A stretch of 64,000 nucleotides of DNA from Cypionkella sinensis. GTDB taxonomy: Bacteria > Pseudomonadota > Alphaproteobacteria > Rhodobacterales > Rhodobacteraceae. Positions 34,024 through 42,574 of this stretch are shown piece after piece. Position 1 is the stretch's first letter, and the number at the start of each line of letters is the position of its first letter. The stretch covers positions 620,001 to 684,000 of the forward strand of contig NZ_JBHRTO010000002.1 in assembly GCF_042646385.1 (NCBI RefSeq), written 5' to 3'. The notes under the pieces were generated by a model that was not told where the DNA came from, made no database searches, and was given only the letters and a program-made list of their open reading frames with translations. The position numbers and the translations under genes are program-made.

Positions 34024-35247
34024 ATGACCCGCTCATTCCTCACCCGCACGCCGTCGCTGCTGATCTTCATCGCCTGCCTTGCGATCTTCACCCTGCTCAC
34101 CACCTTCGCCGCGCATTACGGGCTGATCTCGACCTCTTTCGTCAAAACATTGGGCAAAACCCTCTGCCTCTGCCTTGCCGCCTTGGCGATGGATCTGATT
34201 TGGGGCTATGCAGGCATCCTCAGCCTCGGTCACATGGCCTTCTTTGCCTTGGGTGGCTACATGATCGGCATGTGGCTGATGTATGCCCGCACCGAGGAAA
34301 TCGTCATCGCCTCGCTGGCCAATTCCGGCCTGCCCGCCACGGCGCAGGAAATCCAGCAAGGCATCGCAAGCCAGATCTTCGGCGTCGTCGGCGCATCCGA
34401 TCTGCCAACGATCTGGGCCTTTGCGCACAGCCTGCCGCTGCAACTGCTGCTTGTCGTGGCGCTGCCGGGCCTCTTGGCCCTGATTTTTGGCTGGCTCGCC
34501 TTCCGCAGCCGCGTCACCGGGGTTTATCTGTCGATACTGACCCAAGCCATGACCCTCGCCCTCGCGCTTTACCTGTTCCAGAATGACAGCGGATTGCGCG
34601 GTAACAACGGCCTCTCCGGCCTGCAAAACCTGCCGGGCCTTGATGCCGTCAGCCAAGACAGCATCAGCCTGTGGTTCTTCTGGGCCTCTGCCGCAGCCTT
34701 GGGCGCAGCCTACCTCACCCTAAGCTGGATCGTTTCCGGCAAATTCGGCTCGGTGATCCGCGCGATCCGCGATGACGAAGCCCGTGTTCGCTTCCTTGGC
34801 TATTCGGTCGAAGGCTACAAACTGTTCGTGTTCACCCTGACCGCAGTGATCACCGCCCTCGCAGGCGCGCTCTACTACCCGCAAGCCGGCATCATCAACC
34901 CCGCCGAACTCGCCCCCATCGCCTCAATCTATCTCGCCGTCTGGGTCGCCATCGGGGGCCGAGGCCGCCTGTATGGCGCGGTGATCGGCGCTGCCGTCGT
35001 CTCGCTGCTCTCAAGCTGGTTCACCGGTGGCCGCGCCCCCTCGATCCCGCTGGGTTTCGCTACGATCAACTGGGTCGATTGGTGGCAAGTCCTGCTCGGC
35101 GCTGCCTTCGTCTGCGTCACCCTGTTCGCCCCGAAAGGCATCGGCGGCTTGTTCGATTACTTTACCGGCAGCCATGCCCCTGACCGCAAAGGCGCGCCCC
35201 TCGGCCCCGACCAAGGATCGCTGCAAGAGCAGGAGGCACTGGAATGA
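34024..35247 (+). CDS. urtC: Urea ABC transporter permease UrtC
   Basis: 407 residues, LivM-type with about nine helices; DLIWGYAGILSLGHMAFFALGGY and VIRAIRDDEARVRFLGY are diagnostic. AAGGAAA lies six bases before the ATG at 34024; a frame open further upstream runs through the repeat and is not credible. The stop overlaps urtD by ATGA. Confidence 0.96.
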   Translation: MTRSFLTRTPSLLIFIACLAIFTLLTTFAAHYGLISTSFVKTLGKTLCLCLAALAMDLIWGYAGILSLGHMAFFALGGYMIGMWLMYARTEEIVIASLANSGLPATAQEIQQGIASQIFGVVGASDLPTIWAFAHSLPLQLLLVVALPGLLALIFGWLAFRSRVTGVYLSILTQAMTLALALYLFQNDSGLRGNNGLSGLQNLPGLDAVSQDSISLWFFWASAAALGAAYLTLSWIVSGKFGSVIRAIRDDEARVRFLGYSVEGYKLFVFTLTAVITALAGALYYPQAGIINPAELAPIASIYLAVWVAIGGRGRLYGAVIGAAVVSLLSSWFTGGRAPSIPLGFATINWVDWWQVLLGAAFVCVTLFAPKGIGGLFDYFTGSHAPDRKGAPLGPDQGSLQEQEALE

Positions 35248-35987
35248 GCCAACTTCTAGAAGTCTCCGGCGTCACCGTCAGCTTCGACGGCTTCCGCGCC
35301 ATAAACAACCTGACCTTCTCGATCGGCCCGGCGGAGTTGCGCGCCATCATCGGCCCCAACGGCGCAGGCAAATCCACCTTCATGGATATCGTCACCGGCA
35401 AAACCAAACCCGATTCCGGCACCGTCACCTTCGGCGAAAAATCCGCCTCGCTTCTGAAACTGTCCGAAGCCAAGATCGCCCGCGCTGGCGTGGGCCGCAA
35501 ATTCCAGCGCCCGACGGTGTTTGAAGATCAGACGGTGACAGAAAACCTCACTCTTGCCCTGAAAGCCGGCCGCAACCCTTGGCGCGTCCTCGGCTGGCGC
35601 AGCAAGCCCGCCGACCATGACCGCATCGCAGCCCTCGCCGCTCAAGTCGGCCTCTCCGACCACCTGCCGCGCAAGGCGGGCGAACTCAGTCACGGCCAAA
35701 AGCAATGGCTGGAAATCGCCATGCTCCTCGCCCAAGAACCCCGCCTGCTGCTGGTCGATGAACCCGCCGCAGGCATGACATTGGCCGAGCGAGAAAAGAC
35801 CACCGAACTCTTGGTCGATATCGCCAAAACCCGCGCGGTGGTGGTGGTGGAACACGATATGGAATTCGTTCGCCGCCTGAATTGCCGAGTGACGGTGCTG
35901 CACGACGGCTCGGTTCTGGCCGAAGGCAGCCTCGACCACGTGACGAAAAACCAGGATGTGATCGACGTTTATCTGGGGCGCGGATGA
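35244..35987 (+). CDS. urtD: Urea ABC transporter ATP-binding protein UrtD
   Basis: 247 residues, LivG-type. Walker A GPNGAGKST at 37-45, signature LSHGQ at 148-152, Walker B LLLVDEP at 168-174. Overlaps of four bases with urtC and urtE couple translation. Confidence 0.96.
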   Translation: MSQLLEVSGVTVSFDGFRAINNLTFSIGPAELRAIIGPNGAGKSTFMDIVTGKTKPDSGTVTFGEKSASLLKLSEAKIARAGVGRKFQRPTVFEDQTVTENLTLALKAGRNPWRVLGWRSKPADHDRIAALAAQVGLSDHLPRKAGELSHGQKQWLEIAMLLAQEPRLLLVDEPAAGMTLAEREKTTELLVDIAKTRAVVVVEHDMEFVRRLNCRVTVLHDGSVLAEGSLDHVTKNQDVIDVYLGRG

Positions 35988-36682
35988 TGATCAAAACCCA
36001 AGGCCTGACCCTGCATTACGGCGGATCGCAAATCCTGCACGGCATTGATTTTGCCGCCCGCGCTGGCGAAGTCACCTGCATCATGGGCACCAATGGCGTC
36101 GGCAAGACCAGCTTTCTGAAGGCCCTTGCCGGCACCCATATCCGCTCTGCCGGAACGGTGGAACTCGACGGTGAAAACTTGGGAAAACTGCGCCCGCAGG
36201 ACATGGCCCAGCGCGGTTTGGCCGTGGTGCCACAAGGCCGGATGATCTTCCCGCTGCTCACCGTCAAAGAAAATCTGGAAACCGCCTTCGCCCTGCTGCC
36301 AAAACCCGACCACAAAATCCCACAGGAAATCTACGACCTCTTCCCCGTCCTGAAAGACATGACAGCCCGCCGTGGCGGCGATCTGTCGGGCGGCCAGCAA
36401 CAGCAACTTGCCATCGCCCGCGCAATGATCATGCGCCCGAAAGTCCTGCTGCTTGATGAGCCGACGGAAGGAATCCAGCCCAACATCATCCAGCAAATCG
36501 GCCGCGTCATCGAATATCTGAAAGGCAAAGGCGACATGGCGATCATCTTGGTCGAGCAATACTTCGACTTTGCCTACAACCTTGCCGATCAGTTCTACGT
36601 CCTGCGCCGGGGCGCTGTCGCCAAATCCGGTTCCCGCAGCGATTTCAGCCGAGAGGATCTGCGGGCAGAAGTCTCGGTCTGA
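35984..36682 (+). CDS. urtE: Urea ABC transporter ATP-binding protein UrtE
   Basis: 232 residues, LivF-type. Walker A GTNGVGKTS at 35-43, signature LSGGQ at 134-138, Walker B VLLLDEPTEGIQPN. The start is the first ATG of ATGATG overlapping the urtD stop. It is the last urt gene; the urease genes that often follow are not in the window. Confidence 0.96.
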   Translation: MMIKTQGLTLHYGGSQILHGIDFAARAGEVTCIMGTNGVGKTSFLKALAGTHIRSAGTVELDGENLGKLRPQDMAQRGLAVVPQGRMIFPLLTVKENLETAFALLPKPDHKIPQEIYDLFPVLKDMTARRGGDLSGGQQQQLAIARAMIMRPKVLLLDEPTEGIQPNIIQQIGRVIEYLKGKGDMAIILVEQYFDFAYNLADQFYVLRRGAVAKSGSRSDFSREDLRAEVSV

Positions 36683-36796
36683 CCGCCCAACGAAAGGGAA
36701 CCGACACCCCGCCCGTGCGTTCTGGTAACGGGCTTGACAACATGCCCACTCACCGCACCATGGCTGCGTGAGCTTACCTGTTTCAAAGGGGCGCAA

Positions 36797-38695
36797 ATGT
36801 CTGAGGCCAGCTTCTTGCCGCCACCGCAACCCGGCGGTGCGTCCCGGATCACCATGCCGCAACTGGCCACCGTGGTCGCCGTCGCCATCGTGCTGTTTGT
36901 TGCGCAAGATGTGTTCGTGCCGCTGGCCATCGCCATGCTGATCACCTTCGCATTGTCACCGCTTGTCACCGCGATGCGCCGCCGGGGTCTGCCGCTGTTA
37001 TGGAGCGTATTGATCGTCGTCGCTTTGGCGTTCAGCCTGATCGCGATCTTTTCCTTTGTTGTGGCCAGCCAGTTGGCGCAACTGGCGCAGAACCTACCGA
37101 TCTTTCAGGCCAATATCATCCACAAGGTTGAAAGCCTGAAGGCCACCGGGGGTGAGCATGGCCTCGCCTCGCGCCTGTCGGACATGATCAGCGCAATCAA
37201 CACCGAAATCGGCGCGGCCCTGCCCTCGGGCATCGAAAAGCCGATGCCGGTCGAGGTGGTTCAATCCTCCAACGCATTGGCGTTTCTAGAAAATCTCGTC
37301 ATCCCGCTGATCAGCCCGATTGCCACCGTTGGCCTTGTCATCGTCGTGGTGATCTTCATGCTGCTGGAACGTGAAGACCTGCGCGACCGCTTCATCCGCC
37401 TTGTCGGCACCAATGACCTGTATCGCACCACCCAAGTGCTGGAAGAGGCCGGGGGCCGCGTCGCCAATTACCTGCTGGTGCAACTGCTGGTGAACACCAT
37501 CTATGCCGTGCCCATCGGCATCGGTCTGTATTTCATCGGCGTTCCCAACGCCGCCCTGTGGGGGATGCTGACGCTGATCCTGCGCTTTGTGCCTTATATC
37601 GGCTCTGTCCTCGCCGCCGCCTTCCCGCTGTTTCTGGCCTTCGCGGTATCGCCCGACTGGTCGGCCGTGCTGTGGACGGGCGCGCTGTTTGCGGTCGTAG
37701 AACTTGTCACCTCAAACGTGATCGAGCCTTGGCTTTACGGCTCGCGCACCGGGGTCAGCCCGCTTGCGATCATCGTCGCGGCGATCTTCTGGACCTTCCT
37801 CTGGGGGCCACTTGGCCTGATCCTGTCCACCCCGCTGACGGTGTGCCTTGTCGTGCTGGGCCGCCACATCCCGCAATTCGCGCTGTTTGACATCCTGTTC
37901 GGTGACGAGCCCGTTCTGGCCCCGCATGCGAAACTCTATCAGCGGATGCTGGCAGGCGATGCGATGGAGGCCACCTTTGGTGCTACCGAGGCGCTGGAGG
38001 AATTGGATGTCGTCGATTACCACCAAACCGCAATGGTCCCCGCCCTTCTGCTGGCGCAAGACGATTCCGAGCGCGGCGTGCTGACTGCCGAACAACAGGC
38101 CCGCTTGGCCACGGTGGCGTTTGAAGTCGTGGCCGACTTGCAAGCCGAAATGGAGGCCGAGCGCGATGCCGTCACCGAAACGCCGCTGCCCGGCCTTGGC
38201 CTGCGGTTCCGCGTCGTCGGCGGTCGTTCGGCACTGGATGATGTCTCCGCCGCAGTTCTGGCGCAGGTGTTGCAAGCCGAGGGCGCCGCGGCTGAGTTTT
38301 CGCCGCATCTTGATCTCGCCCCGTCCCGACTGGCGGCGCTCGATACCGACAACGCCGATTGCCTGCTGCTCTGCTATCTCGATCACCGCCCCGCCCGCGC
38401 CTCGCTGCTGCACATCCGCCGCATAAAACGCGCCGCGCCGCATCTGCGCGTGGGCGTGGTGATCCTGCAAATGCCCCCGGATCTGGTCGACAGCGCCTCG
38501 GGTCTGCGGCATCTTCAGGCGGTCTCGCCCTCGAAATTGGCCGAGGCCGAAGATATCGGTGCCGATTTTGCCGTAACCAGCCTTGAAGCCGCGTTAGAGG
38601 CCGCTTGGCAGCGCGAAGCGCCAAAGCCGGTGCCAGACACCCACAAACCCACGCCGCGCGTCGTATCGCGCCGCCGCAGCAAGATCCCAGCCTAA
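36797..38695 (+). CDS. AI-2E family transporter with C-terminal soluble domain
   Basis: 632 residues. The first 370 residues are the PerM/TqsA-type membrane domain (about eight helices; VPNAALWGMLTLILRFVPYIG is the family signature, followed by EPWLYGSRTGVSPLAII). From about residue 385 there is a soluble region of some 245 residues that looks like an alpha/beta (Rossmann-type) domain, e.g. GLRFRVVGGRSALDDVSAAV and DCLLLCYLDHRPARASLLHI, ending in a basic tail. Members export diverse small molecules; the real substrate is unknown. AAAGGGG precedes the chosen ATG. Confidence 0.88.
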   Translation: MSEASFLPPPQPGGASRITMPQLATVVAVAIVLFVAQDVFVPLAIAMLITFALSPLVTAMRRRGLPLLWSVLIVVALAFSLIAIFSFVVASQLAQLAQNLPIFQANIIHKVESLKATGGEHGLASRLSDMISAINTEIGAALPSGIEKPMPVEVVQSSNALAFLENLVIPLISPIATVGLVIVVVIFMLLEREDLRDRFIRLVGTNDLYRTTQVLEEAGGRVANYLLVQLLVNTIYAVPIGIGLYFIGVPNAALWGMLTLILRFVPYIGSVLAAAFPLFLAFAVSPDWSAVLWTGALFAVVELVTSNVIEPWLYGSRTGVSPLAIIVAAIFWTFLWGPLGLILSTPLTVCLVVLGRHIPQFALFDILFGDEPVLAPHAKLYQRMLAGDAMEATFGATEALEELDVVDYHQTAMVPALLLAQDDSERGVLTAEQQARLATVAFEVVADLQAEMEAERDAVTETPLPGLGLRFRVVGGRSALDDVSAAVLAQVLQAEGAAAEFSPHLDLAPSRLAALDTDNADCLLLCYLDHRPARASLLHIRRIKRAAPHLRVGVVILQMPPDLVDSASGLRHLQAVSPSKLAEAEDIGADFAVTSLEAALEAAWQREAPKPVPDTHKPTPRVVSRRRSKIPA

Positions 38696-38704
38696 GAGGA
38701 AGCC

Positions 38705-39019
38705 ATGTCAAAATCTGATACCGATCAAGACCTTGCCCTACTCGAAGCGCAGATTGCGGCGCTGCGCGATGACATCGCGCATATCGTGACAACCTTGGGC
38801 GATCTGCGCCACACCAGCGCAGAATCCCTGCGTGCCAGCCTGTCTGCTCATGCCGAGACCCTGCGCCAAAGTGGGGCCGCCCGCTTGGCCGATATCGGCG
38901 GCAGCGCCGAGGCGAAATTGGCCGACCTGACCGATCAAGCCCGCCGCAACCCGTGGCAAGCGCTGGCGCTGGCCGGTGGGGTGGGTCTGCTGGTCGGGTT
39001 GCTCTGGGGGCGTCGGTAA
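38705..39019 (+). CDS. DUF883-like (ElaB/YqjD family) membrane-anchored protein
   Basis: 104 residues: an amphipathic helical region rich in Ala and Glu (coiled-coil-like, residues 8-75) and one C-terminal membrane helix (LALAGGVGLLVGLLWGRR) preceded by RRNPWQALA, the typical ElaB/YqjD end. YqjD of Escherichia coli is an inner-membrane ribosome-associated protein. GAGGAAG precedes the ATG. It is followed without a gap by the next gene, as in yqjD-yqjE. Confidence 0.8.
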   Translation: MSKSDTDQDLALLEAQIAALRDDIAHIVTTLGDLRHTSAESLRASLSAHAETLRQSGAARLADIGGSAEAKLADLTDQARRNPWQALALAGGVGLLVGLLWGRR

Positions 39020-39415
39020 ATGCTGGCGCTGATCACCCTCGCTGCCCGCCTTGCCATGGCCCATGCCGCGCGCCGGATGGCACAGGCATCAGCCCTGTTT
39101 GCCGCATCGGTGGTATTTGCCATCATCGCCCTGATTGGCTTTGCCGCCGCGCTGTGGATCTGGCTGGCGCATCTGCTTGGCCCGATCGGGGCCGCTTTGC
39201 TGGTTGGCGCTGCGGGGCTTGTGCTGGCGTTGATCTGCGGCCTGCTGGCGCGGATCAGATTGCGCACCGCCAGCCCGCTGCAATCCCCTGCCGCGCAAAC
39301 GCTGCTGGCCGAGTTGAAAGCGCACAACGCCGAAGCCAGCCTGTTCAGCCTGATCGGCCCCGCCTTGGCTGCGGCCCTGCTGGGGATGTTTCTGGGCGGC
39401 AAGCCAAAGGAATAG
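39020..39415 (+). CDS. Small membrane protein, YqjE/holin-X-like
   Basis: 131 residues starting directly after the stop of the DUF883-like gene. Two strong membrane helices (about residues 28-55 and 58-82) and a hydrophobic C-terminal stretch. In size, topology and position it corresponds to the yqjE-type phage-holin-superfamily proteins. No function is known. A strong hairpin terminator follows. Confidence 0.7.
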   Translation: MLALITLAARLAMAHAARRMAQASALFAASVVFAIIALIGFAAALWIWLAHLLGPIGAALLVGAAGLVLALICGLLARIRLRTASPLQSPAAQTLLAELKAHNAEASLFSLIGPALAAALLGMFLGGKPKE

Positions 39416-39436
39416 TGGCAAATGCCGCATAGGCCC

Positions 39437-39476
39437 GAACCGAAAGCAAACTCTGCGGGGCAGAGTTTGCCGGTTC
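39437..39476. terminator. Bidirectional hairpin between convergent genes
   Basis: Outer arms GAACCG/CGGTTC and inner arms GCAAACTCTG/CAGAGTTTGC enclose a five-base loop. It lies between the YqjE-like gene (ending 39415) and gbcB (ending 39570 on the minus strand). No long T-run on either side. Confidence 0.6.
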
Positions 39477-39569
39477 GTTGCTCATAAGGCTGAAGGCCGT
39501 TGAGCAAGGGGCATTGTGCCGCAACCCGATTTGTCTGCGGCCAAGTCGGGCAAAACCCCACTTCAGCCC

Positions 39570-40646
39570 TTAGACCGCCAGTGCCACCTTGCCCATCGGA
39601 TGCGAACAGCAGGCCAGAATATAGCCTTCGGCGATATCATCATCCGAGATCCCGCCGTTATGCACCATATGCACATCGCCCGACAGCTTCTTGACCTTGC
39701 ACGTCCCGCACAACCCAAAGGTGCAGCCCGACGGAATGTTCAGCCCCGACCGCTTGGCCACCGCCAAAACGGTATCGGTCTCGCCACAAGCAGCCACCAC
39801 GCCACTGTCGGCAAAGGTTATCTCGGCCTGCGCCCCCTCCTCGGGCGTCACATCGTCCAGCACTGGCGCATCGGCCTCGCTGCCCACCGCCAGCCCAAAG
39901 CTTTCCTGATGATAGCGCGCCATGTCAAAGCCCAGGCTTTGCAGCATCTCGCGCACCGCCTGCATGAATGGCTCGGGGCCACAGCAGAACACCTCACGCT
40001 CCAGATAGTCCGGCGCCATCAGCCCCAGCATGATCTGGCTCAGCCGCCCCTTATACCCCGGCCAAGCCCGGAACGGATCAGCCTCCTCGACCGTAAAGCG
40101 CAACTGCAACCCCGGCACGCGGTTGGCAAACTGCTCAAGCCGCTCGCGGAAAATAATCTCGGACGGACGCCGCGCCGCATGCACGAATACGATGTCCGGC
40201 ATCTGCCCCGAATCCCACGCCCAAGTGGTCATCGACATCATCGGCGTAATCCCCGACCCTGCCGAGATCATCAGATATTTCGGCGAGGGATGGCGGTGGA
40301 AACTGAAAATACCCGACGGCCCATAAGCCTTGATCATCATCCCCGGACGCAAGTTATCCAGCATCCAACGCGTGCCAACAGACGTGCTTTGCGCCTTCAC
40401 CGTGATGGTGATCGACAGGGGCCGCGACGGCGAGGACGACAGCGTATAGGTCCGCTGCACATTGCCGCCCGGAACTGGCAAGTCCAAAGTTATGAACTGC
40501 CCCGGCTGATAATCAAACCACGCCCCATTCGGCGCGCGGAAGGCAAAGGTAGCGGTGTCGTCATTCTCCGGCACCACCATTGAACATTCCAGCATCTGGC
40601 TGTCGTTCCACGGCTCGGCAGTCCAGTTGGCACGCGTTTTCGCCAT
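39570..40646 (-). CDS. gbcB: Glycine betaine monooxygenase reductase subunit GbcB
   Basis: 358 residues. Order of domains: FAD-binding barrel (RTYTLSSSP at 66-74), NAD(P)-binding domain (AGSGITP at 129-135, CCGPEPFM at 221-228) and a C-terminal plant-type 2Fe-2S ferredoxin (C308, C313, C316 and C346). This fused reductase passes electrons to the Rieske oxygenase GbcA. It starts three bases after the gbcA stop. Related reductases serve carnitine or stachydrine oxygenases, so the exact substrate is inferred from the partner. Confidence 0.9.
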   Translation of the reverse strand: MAKTRANWTAEPWNDSQMLECSMVVPENDDTATFAFRAPNGAWFDYQPGQFITLDLPVPGGNVQRTYTLSSSPSRPLSITITVKAQSTSVGTRWMLDNLRPGMMIKAYGPSGIFSFHRHPSPKYLMISAGSGITPMMSMTTWAWDSGQMPDIVFVHAARRPSEIIFRERLEQFANRVPGLQLRFTVEEADPFRAWPGYKGRLSQIMLGLMAPDYLEREVFCCGPEPFMQAVREMLQSLGFDMARYHQESFGLAVGSEADAPVLDDVTPEEGAQAEITFADSGVVAACGETDTVLAVAKRSGLNIPSGCTFGLCGTCKVKKLSGDVHMVHNGGISDDDIAEGYILACCSHPMGKVALAV

Positions 40647-40649
40647 GAT

Positions 40650-41888
40650 CTACTCCGCCGCCAAGGCGGGCTTCGGCGCCATCCGCTCGGTCATCACGTT
40701 GCAATACCAGTCAATGAACTGGATCACGCCTTCTTCCTGAAACGTCGAATAGGGCCCCGGCTCATAAGCAGGTGAAAGAATGCCCTTCTGGTTTTCCTCG
40801 ACCACCAGACGATCTTCGTCATTGGTGTGCATCCAGACCTCGGTCAGCCGGTTCAGATCGTAATCCACGCCTTCCACCGCATCCTTATGCACCAGCCAAG
40901 TCGTCGTAACCTGCGTTTCGGTGGCCGAGATCGGCAGCACCCGGAAGGTGATCGCATGATCGCCCAGGAAGTGATTCCAAGTGTTCGGGTAGTGATAGAA
41001 CAACAGCGTGCCCGCATCATTGAACGGCATCGCGCCCATCCGCTTGGCCACCGCCGCCTTGGTATCCATCGTATAGCTTTCGGCGTTGTTCAACAAAGGC
41101 ACCCGCGCCAACCGCCACTGCATCGCTTTGTCATGGGTGAAGCGCGACGGCAGGCCTGCAGCCTCACACCGGGTCCAATGCGCCAGAATCTCGCCGCTGG
41201 CCTCATTCGGGCCATTCATCGCCGCGATTTTCGGATTGTCGCTGAACGTCCTGCACAAAGACGGATGCGAGCCGCCACAATGATAGCATTCGCGGTTATT
41301 CTCGATCACCAGCTTCCAGTTGCCATTCTCGACGATGGTCGAGCTGAACGCCACCTTGGCATCCTTCAACCCCGAAGGGGCAAGGAACCCCGGCATGGTC
41401 TTGGCCAGTTCGGCAATCGGCGGCGGCACTTGCGCAAGGCAGATAAAAACCATCCCGCCCAGATCGACGCAATGCACCTTCTTCAAGCCATGCTCGGCGG
41501 GGTTGAAGCCTTCCTGCATGTCGCGGGCATATTGCAGCTTGCCGTCCAGATCATAGGTCCATTGGTGATAGGGGCAGACGAGTTTCGGCGAAGACCCGGT
41601 TTCTTTGGCGCACAGCCGCTGGCCGCGATGGCGGCAAACGTTATGAAACGCCCGGATCATGCCATCGTTGCCGCGCGTGATCACCACCGGATAGGCACCG
41701 ACCTGCATGGTCATGAACGCGCCCGCTTTCGGCAGAGATGCAGCAGGGGCGGCAAACAGCCACTCGCGATACCAGATCTGCTCCAGATCGGCGGCATAAA
41801 CCCCGTCATCGCAATAAAGCGCATGGCTCAGGGCATAATCCTTGCGGCGGGCAAGCAGTTCGGAATGGATTTCGGCTGAATTAAGCAT
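40650..41888 (-). CDS. gbcA: Glycine betaine monooxygenase oxygenase subunit GbcA (Rieske)
   Basis: 412 residues. The Rieske cluster ligands are C85, H87, C105 and H108 (CRHRG ... CPYHQW). The catalytic mononuclear iron region is NNRECYHCGGSH with H203 and H208, the form seen in quaternary-ammonium oxygenases such as GbcA. It demethylates glycine betaine to dimethylglycine with release of formaldehyde. Two starts are possible: 41888 (GAGGTG four bases before) and 41900 (GGGAGG nine bases before, four residues longer). A cobalamin riboswitch lies directly upstream on the same strand, so gbcAB expression should respond to B12. Stachydrine or carnitine oxygenase is the alternative. Confidence 0.87.
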   Translation of the reverse strand: MLNSAEIHSELLARRKDYALSHALYCDDGVYAADLEQIWYREWLFAAPAASLPKAGAFMTMQVGAYPVVITRGNDGMIRAFHNVCRHRGQRLCAKETGSSPKLVCPYHQWTYDLDGKLQYARDMQEGFNPAEHGLKKVHCVDLGGMVFICLAQVPPPIAELAKTMPGFLAPSGLKDAKVAFSSTIVENGNWKLVIENNRECYHCGGSHPSLCRTFSDNPKIAAMNGPNEASGEILAHWTRCEAAGLPSRFTHDKAMQWRLARVPLLNNAESYTMDTKAAVAKRMGAMPFNDAGTLLFYHYPNTWNHFLGDHAITFRVLPISATETQVTTTWLVHKDAVEGVDYDLNRLTEVWMHTNDEDRLVVEENQKGILSPAYEPGPYSTFQEEGVIQFIDWYCNVMTERMAPKPALAAE

Positions 41889-41969
41889 CTGGCACCTCAT
41901 GAGTCCCCGCCTCCCGCGCGGACAGTTGTGTTGGCAAACCGGACGCATCCGGCTGGGCTGATCTTTCGG

Positions 41970-42143
41970 GGCAAGGCTGGTTTCCGGGCTGCGAAATCGG
42001 GACTTTCACCCCCAGCGCGACACCTTCCCAAAGCTTGCGCCTCAGTGGCCTCCTGTCACGCCTTTAACTTCATCACCGTTGCGGGGGCAGCGCCGGCATT
42101 ACACCGGCTTCCCAATTCTCCATCCTTGCGAATGGCACCTTAC
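41970..42143 (-). promoter_or_regulatory. Cobalamin (adenosylcobalamin) riboswitch in the gbcA leader
   Basis: Read on the minus strand the conserved blocks occur in the right order: AAGGTGCC (rc of 42133-42142), GGGAAGCCGGTG, the core GCCGGCGCTGCCCCCGCAAC followed by GGTGA, GGAGGCCACTG, GGGAAGG, and the B12 box CAGCCCGGAAACCAGCC (rc of 41975-41991). Only gbcA follows it in that direction, 82 bases after the end. Between them lie a short hairpin (CCGGA/TCCGG) and the GGGAGG ribosome site inside a potential CCGC/GCGG hairpin, so control may act on translation. Such riboswitches switch genes off when the cofactor is plentiful. Confidence 0.95.
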
Positions 42144-42374
42144 AACGCTCATAAATCACGGCCCCGCATGTCGGGATAGATCATTTACGACCTCTGCCGA
42201 TACATCAAAGACCTTGCCATAAATCCCCGCCGATCCAAAGCAAGAAGCCCGATTCGCAGGCAGAAAATCAGCCGCAAAACTCGTGACGTTTTTCAGACCA
42301 TCCCGCGCGCCTGATCCCGCAGAATCGTCGACCTGCATCGGTAAGTGTTGCTGATTTCGATCCCGGAAAAACCA
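42144..42374. other. Region between riboswitch and tRNA-Lys terminator
   Basis: 231 bases. It must hold the promoter of the riboswitch-gbcAB transcript. One open frame of 75 codons on the minus strand (42156-42383) has no ribosome site and no recognisable content. I see no other structure. Confidence 0.45.
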
Positions 42375-42402
42375 AAGGCCCAACCGTTTCCGGTCGGGCC
42401 TT
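42375..42402 (-). terminator. Terminator after tRNA-Lys
   Basis: AAGGCCC, fourteen bases with a second inner stem ACCG/CGGT, GGGCCTT. On the minus strand it is followed by TTTGGTTTTTCC. Confidence 0.85.
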
Positions 42403-42411
42403 AAGGTGTGG

Positions 42412-42487
42412 TGGTGAGCCGGACGGGACTCGAACCCATGACCCGCTGATTAAAAGTCAGCTGCTCTACCAACTGAGCTACCGGCCC
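42412..42487 (-). tRNA. tRNA-Lys (anticodon TTT)
   Basis: A 76-nt cloverleaf on the minus strand: acceptor GGGCCGG with CCGGCTC, D-arm GCTCAGTTGGTAGAGC, anticodon stem GCTGA/TCAGC with loop CTTTTAA (anticodon TTT), T-loop GTTCGAGTC and encoded CCA. Confidence 0.97.
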
Positions 42488-42574
42488 ACAACTGCCGCGC
42501 TGATTAGGGGGCGGGGCGGATGGGGTCAAGGGGCAAAACGCCGCCCTCTGGCAAAAAGCTGCGGCGCGGCGTAT

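Noticed and set aside
42156..42383. Minus-strand frame of 75 codons upstream of the cobalamin riboswitch
   Set aside because: No ribosome site; it runs into the tRNA-Lys terminator and would be an unlikely leader gene.
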